A model generated the notes under the pieces. That model was not told the DNA's origin. It saw only the letters and a program-made list of their open reading frames with translations, and searched no databases. A stretch of DNA of 64,000 nucleotides from Bradyrhizobium sp. SZCCHNS1050 (GTDB lineage Bacteria; Pseudomonadota; Alphaproteobacteria; Rhizobiales; Xanthobacteraceae). A program made the translations under genes and the position numbers. The DNA is taken from contig NZ_JAUETR010000001.1 in the NCBI RefSeq assembly GCF_032484785.1, forward strand, positions 4,653,501 to 4,717,500. The letters run 5' to 3'. Of the stretch, positions 35,033 through 46,735 are shown in pieces (the stretch's first letter is position 1; each line of letters starts with the position of its first letter).

Positions 35033-35866
35033 ATGGCCGTCCTCTCTCAACGCCAGACCGACATCCTCAACATCGCGCGCGCCTCCGGCCGCGTCATGGT
35101 GGAGGATCTCGCGCGCCGCTTCGAAGTCTCGGCCCAGACCATCCGCAAGGACCTCAACGATCTGTGCGAGCAGCGCGCGCTGACGCGCATCCATGGCGGG
35201 GCCATCATCGCCTCCGGGGTCGAGAATCTCGCCTACGAGGCGCGGCGCTTCGTCGCTGCCGAGGAGAAGAAGGCGATCGGTGCGGTCGCAGCCGCGCGGA
35301 TTCCGAACGGCTCCTCGCTGTTCATCAATATCGGCACCACGACGGAGGAGGTGGCGAGCGCGCTGTCGTCGCACCAGGACCTGCTCGTCATCACCAACAA
35401 TCTCAACGTCGCGATGCTGCTCTATCCGCATCCGCGCATCGAGGTGATCGTGGCCGGCGGCACGGTGCGGCGCTCAGACGGCGGCGTGATCGGATCGACC
35501 GCGACGCAGCTGATCGGCCAGTTCAAGGTCGACTATGCGATCATCGGCGCATCCGCGATCGACGAGGAAGGCGCGCTGCTCGACTTCGACTATCGCGAGG
35601 TCCAGGTGGCGCAGGCGATCATCGCCAATGCCCGCAGCGTGATGCTGGTGGCCGATTCCACCAAGCTCCACCGCAGCGCGCCGGTGCGCATCGCCCATCT
35701 CAGCCAGATCCAGACCTTCGTCACCGACCGGCCGCTGCCGGACGGACTGGCCAGCCTCTGCCATAGCCGCGGCATCGAGGTGGTCTCGGCGATGTCCGCC
35801 GACGAGGCCGACGACGCCGTAGAGGCAACCGAAACGGCGGGGTCCGCCGTGCTCCGCCGCGCCTGA
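35033..35866 (+). CDS. glpR: DeoR-family repressor of glycerol-3-phosphate metabolism
   Basis: 277 residues. The DeoR N-terminus is ILNIARASGRVMVEDLARRFEVSAQTIRKDLNDLCEQ, followed by TRIHGGAI. The sugar-phosphate isomerase-like domain has FINIGTTTEEVA, ITNNLNVA and VGADSTK-like VADSTKLHR. By context it senses glycerol-3-phosphate. It is followed by a 153-bp gap with a strong inverted repeat and then glpD. This is the standard rhizobial order. Confidence 0.92.
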   Translation: MAVLSQRQTDILNIARASGRVMVEDLARRFEVSAQTIRKDLNDLCEQRALTRIHGGAIIASGVENLAYEARRFVAAEEKKAIGAVAAARIPNGSSLFINIGTTTEEVASALSSHQDLLVITNNLNVAMLLYPHPRIEVIVAGGTVRRSDGGVIGSTATQLIGQFKVDYAIIGASAIDEEGALLDFDYREVQVAQAIIANARSVMLVADSTKLHRSAPVRIAHLSQIQTFVTDRPLPDGLASLCHSRGIEVVSAMSADEADDAVEATETAGSAVLRRA

Positions 35867-35950
35867 CTTTCCGCCACTCTTGCAGGCTCCTTGATCCCGG
35901 TTTGGGCAGGTTTTGCCCAACCGCGGCCCAACATGCGAATTTCGATTTGC

Positions 35951-35991
35951 TTTCACTTTCGTTTGTGTTTAACTCGAAACTGAAAGTGAAA
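35951..35991 (+). promoter_or_regulatory. GlpR operator-like inverted repeat before glpD
   Basis: TTTCACTTTC (35951-35960) and GAAAGTGAAA (35982-35991) are perfect 10-bp complements with a 21-bp spacer. Inside lie TTTCG and CGAAA. TTTCG-type half-sites also precede it (35941-35945). Repeated TTTCR boxes of this kind suit a DeoR-family multimer. The site ends 28 bp before the glpD start. Confidence 0.65.
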
Positions 35992-36019
35992 TCGCCGCAG
36001 TCAAGGCGATTGCCGGGGG

Positions 36020-37573
36020 ATGCGTCTGTTGGAGCGGATCTACGACCTCGCCATTATCGGAGGCGGCGTGAACGGTTGCGGCATCGCGCGCGATGCCGCC
36101 GGACGCGGAAATTCCGTTTTCCTTTGTGAAATGAATGATCTGGCGAGCGGAACCTCGTCCTGGTCGACCAAGCTCGTGCATGGCGGCCTGCGCTATCTCG
36201 AATATTACGAGTTCCGGCTGGTCCGCGAGGCGCTGATCGAGCGCGAAGTCCTGTGGCAGATCGCGCCCCACATCATCCGTCCGCTGCGCTTCGTGCTGCC
36301 GCATCATTCGGGGCTGCGCCCGGCCTGGCTGCTGCGCCTCGGCCTGTTCCTCTATGACCATCTCGGCGGCCGCAAGCTGCTGCCGCCGACGCGGTCGGTG
36401 AACCTGCGCAGCGACGAGGTCGGCCGCCCCTTGATCCCCGGGCGCTACAGCAAGGGCTTCGAATATTCCGACTGCTTCGTCGACGATGCGCGTCTGGTCG
36501 TGCTGACCGCGCGGGATGCTGCCGATCGCGGCGCCGTCATCCGCACCCGCACGCGTGCGACCGAGATCCGTCAGGATGGCGGCCATTGGCTGGTCACGAC
36601 CGATAACACGCAGACCGGCGAGCGCGAGACCATCAAGGCGCGCGCGCTGGTCAATGCCGCCGGTCCCTGGGTCGAGCAGGTGCTGGCGACCGGCGCCGGC
36701 GTCAATGCCAAGGCCAAGGTGCGGCTGGTGCAGGGCTCGCACATCGTGGTGCGCAAGCTCTACGATCACGATCGCGCCTACATCTTCCAGAACGCCGACG
36801 GCCGTATCATCTTCGCCATTCCCTATCAGCAGGATTTCACGCTGATCGGCACCACCGATCGCGACTATCAGGGTGATCCGGCCAAGGTGAAGGCGACCGA
36901 CGAGGAGATCGCCTATCTCTGCGCCGCGCTCGGGGAATATCTCGCCAAGCCGGTGACGCCGGCCGACGTTGTGTGGAGCTATTCCGGCGTGCGGCCACTC
37001 TATGACGACGGCGCCAGCGAGGCCAAGGCGGCGACCCGCGACTACGTGTTCGAGCTCGATACGCCCGGCGGCTTGCCGCTGCTGTCGATCTATGGCGGCA
37101 AGATCACCACCTACCGGCGCCTGTCGGAAGAGGCGCTGGAGCGTCTCGCGCCCTATGTGAAAGGGGGCAAGGCGGAGGAGGGATGGACCGGCAAGGCGTC
37201 GCTGCCCGGCGGCGACATGAAGGTTTCGGCCGTTGCGCCGTTGATTGCGGATCTCCGCAAGACCTATCCGTTCCTGTCGGATGCACATGCGAAGCGGATC
37301 GCTCATGCCTATGGCACGCGGGCTGCGGCCATGCTCGCCGGTGCGACATCTTTGGCCGATCTCGGCCAGGATTTCGGTGGCACCTTGACGGAGCGTGAAG
37401 TCAGGTACCTGATGACGAACGAGTGGGCGTTGACGGCCGAGGACATCGTGTGGCGGCGATCGAAGCTGGGGTTGCGGATGTCGGCGGCTGAGATCGCCGC
37501 GCTCGATGCGTGGATCACAGCCAATCGCGAGCGCTCCGCCGTGCCGGCGCGTGAGGCGGGAGGGCGCGCATGA
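36020..37573 (+). CDS. glpD: Glycerol-3-phosphate dehydrogenase, FAD-dependent
   Basis: 517 residues. The FAD motif IYDLAIIGGGVNGCGIARDA is at residues 7-26, followed by SGTSSWSTKLVHGGLRYLEY, the FAD-GPDH signature. VNAAGPWV, IPYQQDFTLIGTTDRDYQG and VWSYSGVRPLYDD come later, and the C-terminal domain starts near residue 390. It oxidises sn-glycerol-3-phosphate to dihydroxyacetone phosphate at the membrane, passing electrons to quinone. It is the first gene of the glp unit; its stop overlaps the glpS start (ATGA). Confidence 0.95.
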   Translation: MRLLERIYDLAIIGGGVNGCGIARDAAGRGNSVFLCEMNDLASGTSSWSTKLVHGGLRYLEYYEFRLVREALIEREVLWQIAPHIIRPLRFVLPHHSGLRPAWLLRLGLFLYDHLGGRKLLPPTRSVNLRSDEVGRPLIPGRYSKGFEYSDCFVDDARLVVLTARDAADRGAVIRTRTRATEIRQDGGHWLVTTDNTQTGERETIKARALVNAAGPWVEQVLATGAGVNAKAKVRLVQGSHIVVRKLYDHDRAYIFQNADGRIIFAIPYQQDFTLIGTTDRDYQGDPAKVKATDEEIAYLCAALGEYLAKPVTPADVVWSYSGVRPLYDDGASEAKAATRDYVFELDTPGGLPLLSIYGGKITTYRRLSEEALERLAPYVKGGKAEEGWTGKASLPGGDMKVSAVAPLIADLRKTYPFLSDAHAKRIAHAYGTRAAAMLAGATSLADLGQDFGGTLTEREVRYLMTNEWALTAEDIVWRRSKLGLRMSAAEIAALDAWITANRERSAVPAREAGGRA

Positions 37574-38652
37574 GCGTGACGCTCGATCACGTCTCCCGAA
37601 TTGTCGACGGCGTGACCACCATTCGCGACGTCTCGCTGACGTTGCAGCGCGGTACGCTGAGCGTGCTGCTCGGGCCGACGCTGTCCGGCAAGACCTCGAT
37701 CATGCGGCTGCTCGCCGGCCTCGACCGGCCGACCACGGGGCGGGTGCTGGTCGACGGCAAGGACGTCACCGGCGCCGACGTGCGGCAGCGCTCGGTCGCG
37801 ATGGTCTATCAGCAGTTCATCAACTATCCCTCGCTCTCGGTCTATGAGAACATCGCTTCGCCGTTGCGCGTGCAAGGCAAGTCGCGCCAGGAGATCGAGA
37901 AGCGCGTGGCGGAAGCAGCCCGGCTGCTCCGGCTCGAGCCCTATCTGAAGCGTACGCCGCTGCAGCTCTCCGGCGGCCAGCAGCAGCGCACCGCGATCGC
38001 GCGCGCCCTGGTGAAGGGTGCGGACCTCGTGCTGCTGGACGAGCCGCTCGCCAATCTCGACTACAAGCTGCGCGAGGAGCTGCGCACCGAGCTGCCGCGC
38101 ATCTTCGAGGCATCCGGCGCAATCTTCGTCTACGCCACCACCGAGCCGTCGGAGGCGCTGCTGCTCGGCGGCCGCACCATCTGCATGTGGGAAGGGCAGG
38201 CGCTGCAGGCCGGCGATACTGCGGCCGTGTATCGCCGACCCGACACCTTGCGTGTCGGCCAGGTGTTCTCGGACCCGCCGATGAATACGGTCGAGATCCA
38301 GAAGCGCGGCGAGAGCGTGGAGTACGCCGGCGGGGTCAAGGCGCCGGCGGTAGGCCTCTATGCTGATCTGCCCGATGGCGCCTACCGCGTCGGCTTCCGC
38401 CCGCATCAGCTCGGGCTTGGCAAAGGCGACGGCAGCCACGGCCGCCATGCCTTTCCTGCGATCGTCTCGGTCACCGAGATCACGGGATCGGAGAGCTTCG
38501 TGCATCTGACGCGCGACGGCATGAACTGGGTCTCCGTGCTGCACGGCGTCCATGAATACGAGCCCGGCGAGATCCTCGACGCGGTGCTCGATCCGTCCAA
38601 TGTGTTCGTGTTCGACGCCGGCGACCGCCTGGTCGCCGCGCCGGCGATCTGA
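37570..38652 (+). CDS. glpS: Glycerol ABC transporter ATPase GlpS
   Basis: 360 residues. Walker A is GPTLSGKTS (non-standard centre), the signature is LSGGQQQRTAIARAL, and Walker B is LVLLDEPLANLD. A C-terminal regulatory (TOBE-like) domain starts about residue 235. With GlpT it forms the ATPase pair of the rhizobial GlpSTPQUV importer. That system is known in Rhizobium leguminosarum for glycerol. It overlaps glpD by four bases. Confidence 0.9.
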   Translation: MSVTLDHVSRIVDGVTTIRDVSLTLQRGTLSVLLGPTLSGKTSIMRLLAGLDRPTTGRVLVDGKDVTGADVRQRSVAMVYQQFINYPSLSVYENIASPLRVQGKSRQEIEKRVAEAARLLRLEPYLKRTPLQLSGGQQQRTAIARALVKGADLVLLDEPLANLDYKLREELRTELPRIFEASGAIFVYATTEPSEALLLGGRTICMWEGQALQAGDTAAVYRRPDTLRVGQVFSDPPMNTVEIQKRGESVEYAGGVKAPAVGLYADLPDGAYRVGFRPHQLGLGKGDGSHGRHAFPAIVSVTEITGSESFVHLTRDGMNWVSVLHGVHEYEPGEILDAVLDPSNVFVFDAGDRLVAAPAI

Positions 38653-38664
38653 GGGAGATGCCGC

Positions 38665-39747
<1,083 letters not shown>

Positions 39748-39750
39748 GTG

Positions 39751-40652
<902 letters not shown>

Positions 40653-40653
<1 letters not shown>

Positions 40654-41459
40654 TGAACACCATTCCGGGCCGTCGGATCATCATCTCGCTGTTCCTGGTC
40701 TTCCTGCTGTTGCCGATCTACTGGCTCGTCAACATGAGCTTCAAGACCAACAACGAGATCGTCACCACGATGAACTTGTGGCCGCATCAGCCGACGCTGG
40801 CCAACTACATGCGCATCTTCACCGACGAGAGCTGGTATTCCGGCTACATCAACTCGCTGAAATACGTGATCATCAACACGGTGATCTCGATTCTCGTGGC
40901 GCTGCCGGCGGCCTATGCATTCTCGCGGTACCGCTTCCTTGGCGACAAGCACCTGTTCTTCTGGCTGCTGTCGAACCGCATGGCGCCGGCTGCGGTCTAC
41001 GCGCTGCCGTTCTTCAATCTGTATTCGGCGATCGGCCTGTTCGATACGCCCTGGGCGGTGGCGCTGGCGCATTGCATCTTCAATATCCCGCTCGCGGTCT
41101 GGATCCTCGAAGGCTTCGTGTCGTCGGTGCCGCGCGAGATCGACGAGACGGCGTTCCTCGACGGCTACTCGTTTCCGCGCTTCTTCGTGAAGATCCTGGT
41201 GCCGCTGATCGCGAGCGGCATCGGCGTCGCCGCCTTCTTCTGCTTCATGTTCTCCTGGGTCGAACTGCTGCTCGCGCGCACGCTGACCTCCGTCGACGCC
41301 AAGCCGATCTCGGCGGTGATGACGCGCACGGTCTCGGCGTCCGGCATGGATTGGGGTCTGCTCGCGGCTGCCGGCGTGCTCACGATCATCCCCGGCGCGC
41401 TCGTCATCTGGTTCGTCCGCAACTACATCGCGCGCGGCTTCGCGCTGGGACGGGTGTGA
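40653..41459 (+). CDS. glpQ: Glycerol ABC transporter permease GlpQ
   Basis: 268 residues from the ATG at 40653. It is a MalG-like permease with six membrane helices and the EAA loop PREIDETAFLDGYSFPRFFVK. The C-terminus FVRNYIARGFALGRV is typical of MalG relatives. It pairs with GlpP. A large palindromic element separates it from glpU. Confidence 0.92.
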
Positions 41460-41498
41460 TGACGCACGCTTGTTGCCACGGCCTCCGTTCCGCCTCCT

Positions 41499-41611
41499 CC
41501 GCTTGCGGGGGAGGCCGTATCGCATCGTCAGATGCGATACGGGTGGGGGCATCTCTCCTCTCGGGCGCTCCGACGCGCGGCGCCCCCACCCCAACCCTCC
41601 CCCGCAAGCGG
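41499..41611. repeat. Nested multi-stem palindromic element inside the glp operon
   Basis: Outer arms CCGCTTGCGGGGGAGG (41499-41514) and CCTCCCCCGCAAGCGG (41596-41611) are perfect 16-bp complements. An inner stem CCGTATCGCATC (41515-41526) with GATGCGATACGG (41531-41542) is a perfect 12-bp hairpin with a GTCA loop. A third pair, GTGGGGGC/GCCCCCAC, flanks the remaining loop. In the glp mRNA this would be a very stable structure between glpQ and glpU. Confidence 0.85.
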
Positions 41612-41646
41612 GGGAGGGGGCCCATTACCGCCTGGAGCCGATAGCC

Positions 41647-41976
41647 ATGAACAGCATCGCATGGATGGCATGGACCTTGCCGACCGCGATCTTCTTTGCT
41701 GCGCTCGCATGCACGCTCGGCGTCATGATCGTGCTCGCCGCGCGCTACCCGGAGGCCGAGCGGGTCGGCGTGCTGCGCATCCCGACCACGCGCGGCGACC
41801 GGCTGTTCATCTCGCTGATCTCGGCCGCCGTCATTCATCTCGTATGGATCGGTCTGGTCGGCACCGACACGATTGCGACCTTGCCGATCGGCGAGGAAGG
41901 GTTTGAGGTTTCGAGCCTGTGGCTCGCGACCGCAATTTCGCTTGCATCAGCCGTTGCGATCTTCCGCACCGTCTGA
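41647..41976 (+). CDS. glpU: Small membrane protein GlpU
   Basis: 109 residues from the ATG at 41647. Three membrane helices are visible (about 8-32, 52-72, 88-106), with RVGVLRIPTTRGDRLFISL between the first two. It matches the DUF2160-type protein found between permease and binding-protein genes of this transporter. Its role is unknown. Position in the operon supports the name. Confidence 0.85.
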   Translation: MNSIAWMAWTLPTAIFFAALACTLGVMIVLAARYPEAERVGVLRIPTTRGDRLFISLISAAVIHLVWIGLVGTDTIATLPIGEEGFEVSSLWLATAISLASAVAIFRTV

Positions 41977-41996
41977 CGCAGGTGAAAAGGGGCAGA

Positions 41997-42013
41997 TCCG
42001 GGGACAACCCGGA
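41997..42013 (+). promoter_or_regulatory. Small hairpin in the glpU-glpV spacer
   Basis: TCCGGG (41997-42002) and CCCGGA (42008-42013) pair around GACAA, 33 bases before glpV. Such hairpins can protect the abundant binding-protein mRNA segment after processing. The evidence is structural only. Confidence 0.4.
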
Positions 42014-42045
42014 CCTGGATACGTCTGTCGCTCAAGGAGGAAAGC

Positions 42046-43842
42046 ATGCGACACTTGAAACCTAGGAAGCATCACCTGACCAAGGCGAGCTATCTCGCGA
42101 TGACCAGCGCTGCTGCGCTGTTCGCCGCCACTATGACGCTGTCCGTGCCGGCACGTGCGGACGACGCCACGATCCAGAAGTGGATCGACAGCGAATTCCA
42201 GCCTTCGACGCTGTCGAAGGAAGAGCAGAAGAAGGAGCTCGAGTGGTTCGCGAAGGCCGCCGAGCCCTTCAAGGGCATGGAGATCAACGTCGTCTCAGAG
42301 ACCATCACGACTCACGAATACGAGTCGAAGACTCTCGCCAAGGCGTTCAGCGAAATCACCGGCATCAAGCTCAAGCACGACATCATCCAGGAAGGTGACG
42401 TCGTCGAGAAGCTGCAGACCCAGATGCAGTCCGGCAAGAACGTCTATGACGGCTGGATCAACGACTCCGACCTGATCGGCACCCACTTCCGCTACGGCCA
42501 GACGATCGCGCTGTCGGACTACATGAAGGGCGAGGGCAAGGACGTCACCGATCCGATGCTCGACGTCAACGACTTCATCGGCAAGTCGTTCACGACCGCT
42601 CCGGACGGCAAGCTCTACCAGCTGCCCGACCAGCAGTTCGCGAACCTGTATTGGTTCCGCTACGACTGGTTCACCAATCCGGACTACAAGGCCAAGTTCA
42701 AGGCCAAGTATGGCTACGACCTCGGCGTGCCCGTGAACTGGTCGGCCTATGAGGACATCGCCGAGTTCTTCACCAACGACATCAAGGAGATCAACGGCGT
42801 CAAGGTCTATGGCCACATGGACTATGGCAAGAAGGATCCCTCGCTCGGCTGGCGCTTCACCGACGCTTGGCTGTCGATGGCCGGCAACGGCGACAAGGGC
42901 ATCCCGAACGGCCTGCCGGTCGACGAATGGGGCATCCGCATGGAAGGTTGCCGTCCGGTCGGCTCGTCGATCGAGCGCGGCGGTGACACCAACGGCCCGG
43001 CGGCCGTCTACTCGATCGCGAAGTATCTCGACTGGATGAAGAAGTATGCGCCGCCGCAGGCGCAGGGCATGACCTTCTCCGAGGCCGGTCCGGTCCCGGC
43101 GCAGGGCAACGTCGCTCAGCAGATCTTCTGGTACACCGCCTTCACCGCCGACATGGTGAAGCCCGGCCTGCCGGTCGTGAATGCGGACGGCACGCCGAAG
43201 TGGCGCATGGCCCCGTCGCCGCATGGCGCGTACTGGAAGGAGGGCATGAAGCTCGGCTACCAGGACGCCGGTTCTGCGACGCTCTTGAAGTCGACCCCGC
43301 CGGATCGCCGCAAGGCCGCCTGGCTGTACCTGCAGTTCATCGTCTCCAAGACGGTGTCGCTGAAGAAGAGCCATGTCGGCCTCACCTTCATCCGTGAATC
43401 CGACATCTGGGACAAGTCGTTCACCGAGCGTGCGCCGAAGCTCGGCGGCCTGATCGAGTTCTACCGCTCGCCCGCGCGCGTGCAGTGGACCCCGACCGGC
43501 AACAACGTGCCCGACTATCCGAAGCTGGCGCAGCTGTGGTGGCAGAACATCGGCGATGCGTCGTCCGGTGCGAAGACCCCGCAGCAGGCGATGGACGCGC
43601 TCGCGGCCGCTCAGGACTCCGTCCTCGAGCGTCTGGAGAAGTCCAAGGTCCAGGGCGAGTGCGGTCCGAAGCTGAATAAAAAGGAATCGGCCGAGTTCTG
43701 GTTCAACAAGTCGGCCAAGGACGGCAACATCGCTCCGCAGCGCAAGCTCGCGAACGAGAAGCCGAAGGGCGAGACGATCGACTACGACACCCTGATCAAG
43801 TCGTGGCCGGCCACCCCGCCGAAGCGCGCCGAGGCGAAGTGA
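42046..43842 (+). CDS. glpV: Glycerol ABC transporter substrate-binding protein GlpV
   Basis: 598 residues; the ATG at 42046 follows AAGGAGGAAAGC. A signal peptide ends near VPARADD. The mature protein is a large type 1 extracellular solute-binding protein (MalE-like): MEINVVSETITTHEYESKTL, VEKLQTQMQSGKNVYDGWI, YQLPDQQFANLYWFRYDWF, and a C-terminal QAMDALAAAQDSVLERL. The size of about 600 residues is normal for GlpV and larger than most binding proteins. It captures glycerol in the periplasm for GlpSTPQ. A strong terminator follows. Confidence 0.93.
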   Translation: MRHLKPRKHHLTKASYLAMTSAAALFAATMTLSVPARADDATIQKWIDSEFQPSTLSKEEQKKELEWFAKAAEPFKGMEINVVSETITTHEYESKTLAKAFSEITGIKLKHDIIQEGDVVEKLQTQMQSGKNVYDGWINDSDLIGTHFRYGQTIALSDYMKGEGKDVTDPMLDVNDFIGKSFTTAPDGKLYQLPDQQFANLYWFRYDWFTNPDYKAKFKAKYGYDLGVPVNWSAYEDIAEFFTNDIKEINGVKVYGHMDYGKKDPSLGWRFTDAWLSMAGNGDKGIPNGLPVDEWGIRMEGCRPVGSSIERGGDTNGPAAVYSIAKYLDWMKKYAPPQAQGMTFSEAGPVPAQGNVAQQIFWYTAFTADMVKPGLPVVNADGTPKWRMAPSPHGAYWKEGMKLGYQDAGSATLLKSTPPDRRKAAWLYLQFIVSKTVSLKKSHVGLTFIRESDIWDKSFTERAPKLGGLIEFYRSPARVQWTPTGNNVPDYPKLAQLWWQNIGDASSGAKTPQQAMDALAAAQDSVLERLEKSKVQGECGPKLNKKESAEFWFNKSAKDGNIAPQRKLANEKPKGETIDYDTLIKSWPATPPKRAEAK

Positions 43843-43891
43843 GCCAACGCTCTGAAGTCATCGCCCGGCTCGACCGGGCGATCCCATCACG

Positions 43892-43920
43892 AAGGCCGGG
43901 AGCAATCCCGGCCTTTTCTT
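43892..43920 (+). terminator. Rho-independent terminator of the glp operon
   Basis: AAGGCCGGGA (43892-43901) and TCCCGGCCTT (43906-43915) form a 10-bp stem with a GCAA loop, followed by TTCTTTT. It lies 50 bp after the glpV stop. Confidence 0.92.
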
Positions 43921-44178
43921 TTGGCCCAGAGGTGAGGGGCTTCCCGTTCCATTCGGGAATTATTCCCGTGTCGCCGGGGACAACTTCCACGCAGCAAGTG
44001 CCTTGAAGCCGGTGGGGACAGGCGGCACTCTTTGACGATCGGGATTGTCGCGATCTTCGCCGTGACTTTGCCCCAACGACACGAAACAACAAGGCCTCGA
44101 CACGATCCGGCATGGCCTCATGCGATCCACGCCGGGATCGTGATCGCCAACCCACGGGGCCACCTAGGGAGTACGGCC

Positions 44179-44955
<777 letters not shown>

Positions 44956-44958
44956 GCC

Positions 44959-45384
44959 ATGGCCGTCAAGCTTGCCCGGCGCCCCGACGACTTCGAGGAG
45001 ACGCACGACATCAACGTGACGCCGTTCATCGACGTCATGCTGGTGCTCCTGATCATCTTCATGGTGGCGGCACCGCTCGCCACGGTCGACGTCCCGGTCA
45101 ACCTGCCGGCGATCTCGGCCGAGCCGCAGCCGCGCGCGGAGACGCCGGTCTTCGTCACCTTCAAGGCCGACCGCTCGCTCGCCGTTGGCGACCAGAGCGT
45201 GGCGCAGGCCGACATCGCCGCTTCGCTCGATGCCGCCACCAAGTCCGATCACGAGCAGCGCGTGCTGCTGCGCGCCGATCAGACGCTGCCCTATGGCGAG
45301 GTGATGGCGCTGATGAACACGTTGCGCCGCGCCGGCTACACCAAGGTCGCGCTCGTTGCCCTGGAAGACCGGGGCGCGCAGTGA
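44959..45384 (+). CDS. exbD: TonB-system energiser ExbD
   Basis: 141 residues. The N-terminal cytoplasmic DINVTPFIDVMLVLLIIFMV contains the proton-carrying Asp in its single membrane helix. The periplasmic ExbD/TolR domain follows (VPVNLPAISAE, VLLRADQTLPYGEVMALMN, GYTKVALVA). It overlaps tonB by four bases (GTGA). Confidence 0.94.
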   Translation: MAVKLARRPDDFEETHDINVTPFIDVMLVLLIIFMVAAPLATVDVPVNLPAISAEPQPRAETPVFVTFKADRSLAVGDQSVAQADIAASLDAATKSDHEQRVLLRADQTLPYGEVMALMNTLRRAGYTKVALVALEDRGAQ

Positions 45385-46301
45385 GCGTTCTGACGCTCGA
45401 TCCGTTCGAACACGAGCAGCGCCGGGAGCGGACGCTGTGGACCATCGCCGCGCTGGTGGTGGGCGGGCTGCACGTCGGGCTCGCCGTCGGCTATCTGCTG
45501 CTGCGTCCCGCGCCGCAGGGGCGTGCCCAGGCGCCGGCCTTCGACGTCGTGTTCACCCCGGCGGTGGTGAGCGAGCCGGCGCCGACGGCGCAGGATGCGC
45601 CGGCGTCCGAGCCGCCGCCGGTGGAGCCGCCAAAGGATGAGCCGGTGAAGGACGACCCGGTCGCGCGCGAGGCCGTCGCTGAGCCTGTCCCGGCTCCCTC
45701 CGAGCCGGAGCCGGTGCCGGATGTCGTTCCCTCGCCGGAGCCCGCGCCACAGGTCGCCCTCGCGCCCGAGCCGCCGCGTGCAGACGATGTCGTCTTGCCG
45801 CCGCCGCCACCACCGAAACCGATCGAGGCGAAACCGCCGGAGCCGAAGCCCGTTCCCGTGCCCGAGCGTGTCGAGCGCAAGCCGGTGGAGAAGAAGGAAA
45901 CGAAGGAGAGGGCCGAGAGGAAGCCCGCACCGCCGAAGCCGGCTGCGGCGCCGGCGGCCCGGCCTTCACGTGTCGCGTCGGCGCCCAATCCCGGCGAGGA
46001 CAGCGTCGGGGCGCGCGAGGGCCAGGCCAGTTGGAACGCCGAGGTGGTGGCGCAGATCCGCCGCGCCGCGACCTATCCCTCCGACGGCAATGGCGCGAGC
46101 GGCACCGTCATGCTGAACGTCGTGATCGATCGTAACGGCCGGCTGCTGTCGCGGCGGCTCGCTGGAAGCTCGGGCTCGCCGGCGCTGGACCGCGCGGCGA
46201 TGGGCATCATCGAACGCGCCGCGCCGTTCCCGCGCTTTCCGCCGGCGATGGCTCAGGCGCAGGTCTCGCGCACGGTCCCTCTCCATCTGAGGCCGCGCTG
46301 A
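45381..46301 (+). CDS. tonB: TonB
   Basis: 306 residues from a GTG at 45381, overlapping the exbD stop. A membrane anchor lies at about 20-40 (IAALVVGGLHVGLAVGYLLL). A long Pro/Glu/Lys-rich periplasm-spanning region (about 65-205) follows, then the C-terminal TonB domain with ATYPSDGNGASGTVMLNVVIDRNG and PFPRFPPAM. It transmits ExbBD energy to outer-membrane receptors such as the one at 49967-52339. Confidence 0.93.
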   Translation: MSVLTLDPFEHEQRRERTLWTIAALVVGGLHVGLAVGYLLLRPAPQGRAQAPAFDVVFTPAVVSEPAPTAQDAPASEPPPVEPPKDEPVKDDPVAREAVAEPVPAPSEPEPVPDVVPSPEPAPQVALAPEPPRADDVVLPPPPPPKPIEAKPPEPKPVPVPERVERKPVEKKETKERAERKPAPPKPAAAPAARPSRVASAPNPGEDSVGAREGQASWNAEVVAQIRRAATYPSDGNGASGTVMLNVVIDRNGRLLSRRLAGSSGSPALDRAAMGIIERAAPFPRFPPAMAQAQVSRTVPLHLRPR

Positions 46302-46344
46302 GCGCGGCGCCATCCAGGGCGATATCGGTGCCGCCGCGTGCCGC

Positions 46345-46686
46345 TTATTTGCTGCACTCGGTCAGATCCGTATCGCGCACGACGAACTGCGCGCCTTCCT
46401 TGAGTTCGATGTTCTTGGCGACGCAGGTGCGGCCGCCCTTTTCGGACAGCTTGATGTCGTAGCGGCCGGACTTCACGCCGACCAGCGTCATGCGCTCATT
46501 GTGGTCGACCTCGCCCTCGTCGTCGTTCTTGCACTGGTCGGCGCCCCAGGTTTTGGTGCCGGCGGCCGCCAGGTACATTTTCACGATGGTCTGGCCGGTG
46601 CGGTTGAGGAAGCGCGGGCCGTCCTCGGCGGACGCGGCGGAGCCGGCCAGCATGAGAAGCGCGCAGGCGGTGACGAGGCGACGCAT
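46345..46686 (-). CDS. Small exported protein, unknown function
   Basis: 113 residues from the ATG at 46686 with AGGA upstream; ATG 46716 would add ten residues. A signal peptide ends in GSAASA. The mature part (FLNRTGQTIVKMYLAAAGTK, WGADQCKNDD, GRYDIKLSEKGGRTC) has two Cys and resembles small beta-sandwich periplasmic proteins. It follows the outer-membrane protein gene on the same strand, 49 bp away. Function unknown. Confidence 0.7.
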   Translation of the reverse strand: MRRLVTACALLMLAGSAASAEDGPRFLNRTGQTIVKMYLAAAGTKTWGADQCKNDDEGEVDHNERMTLVGVKSGRYDIKLSEKGGRTCVAKNIELKEGAQFVVRDTDLTECSK

Positions 46687-46735
46687 GACGAGTGTCCTTT
46701 TCTTATGATTGGTCATGGGATGAGGGCGCGCGGGG

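Noticed and set aside
44038..44178. Iron-response boxes (Irr/RirA/Fur) sought before exbB
   Set aside because: No convincing dyad or published consensus could be recognised in this stretch.
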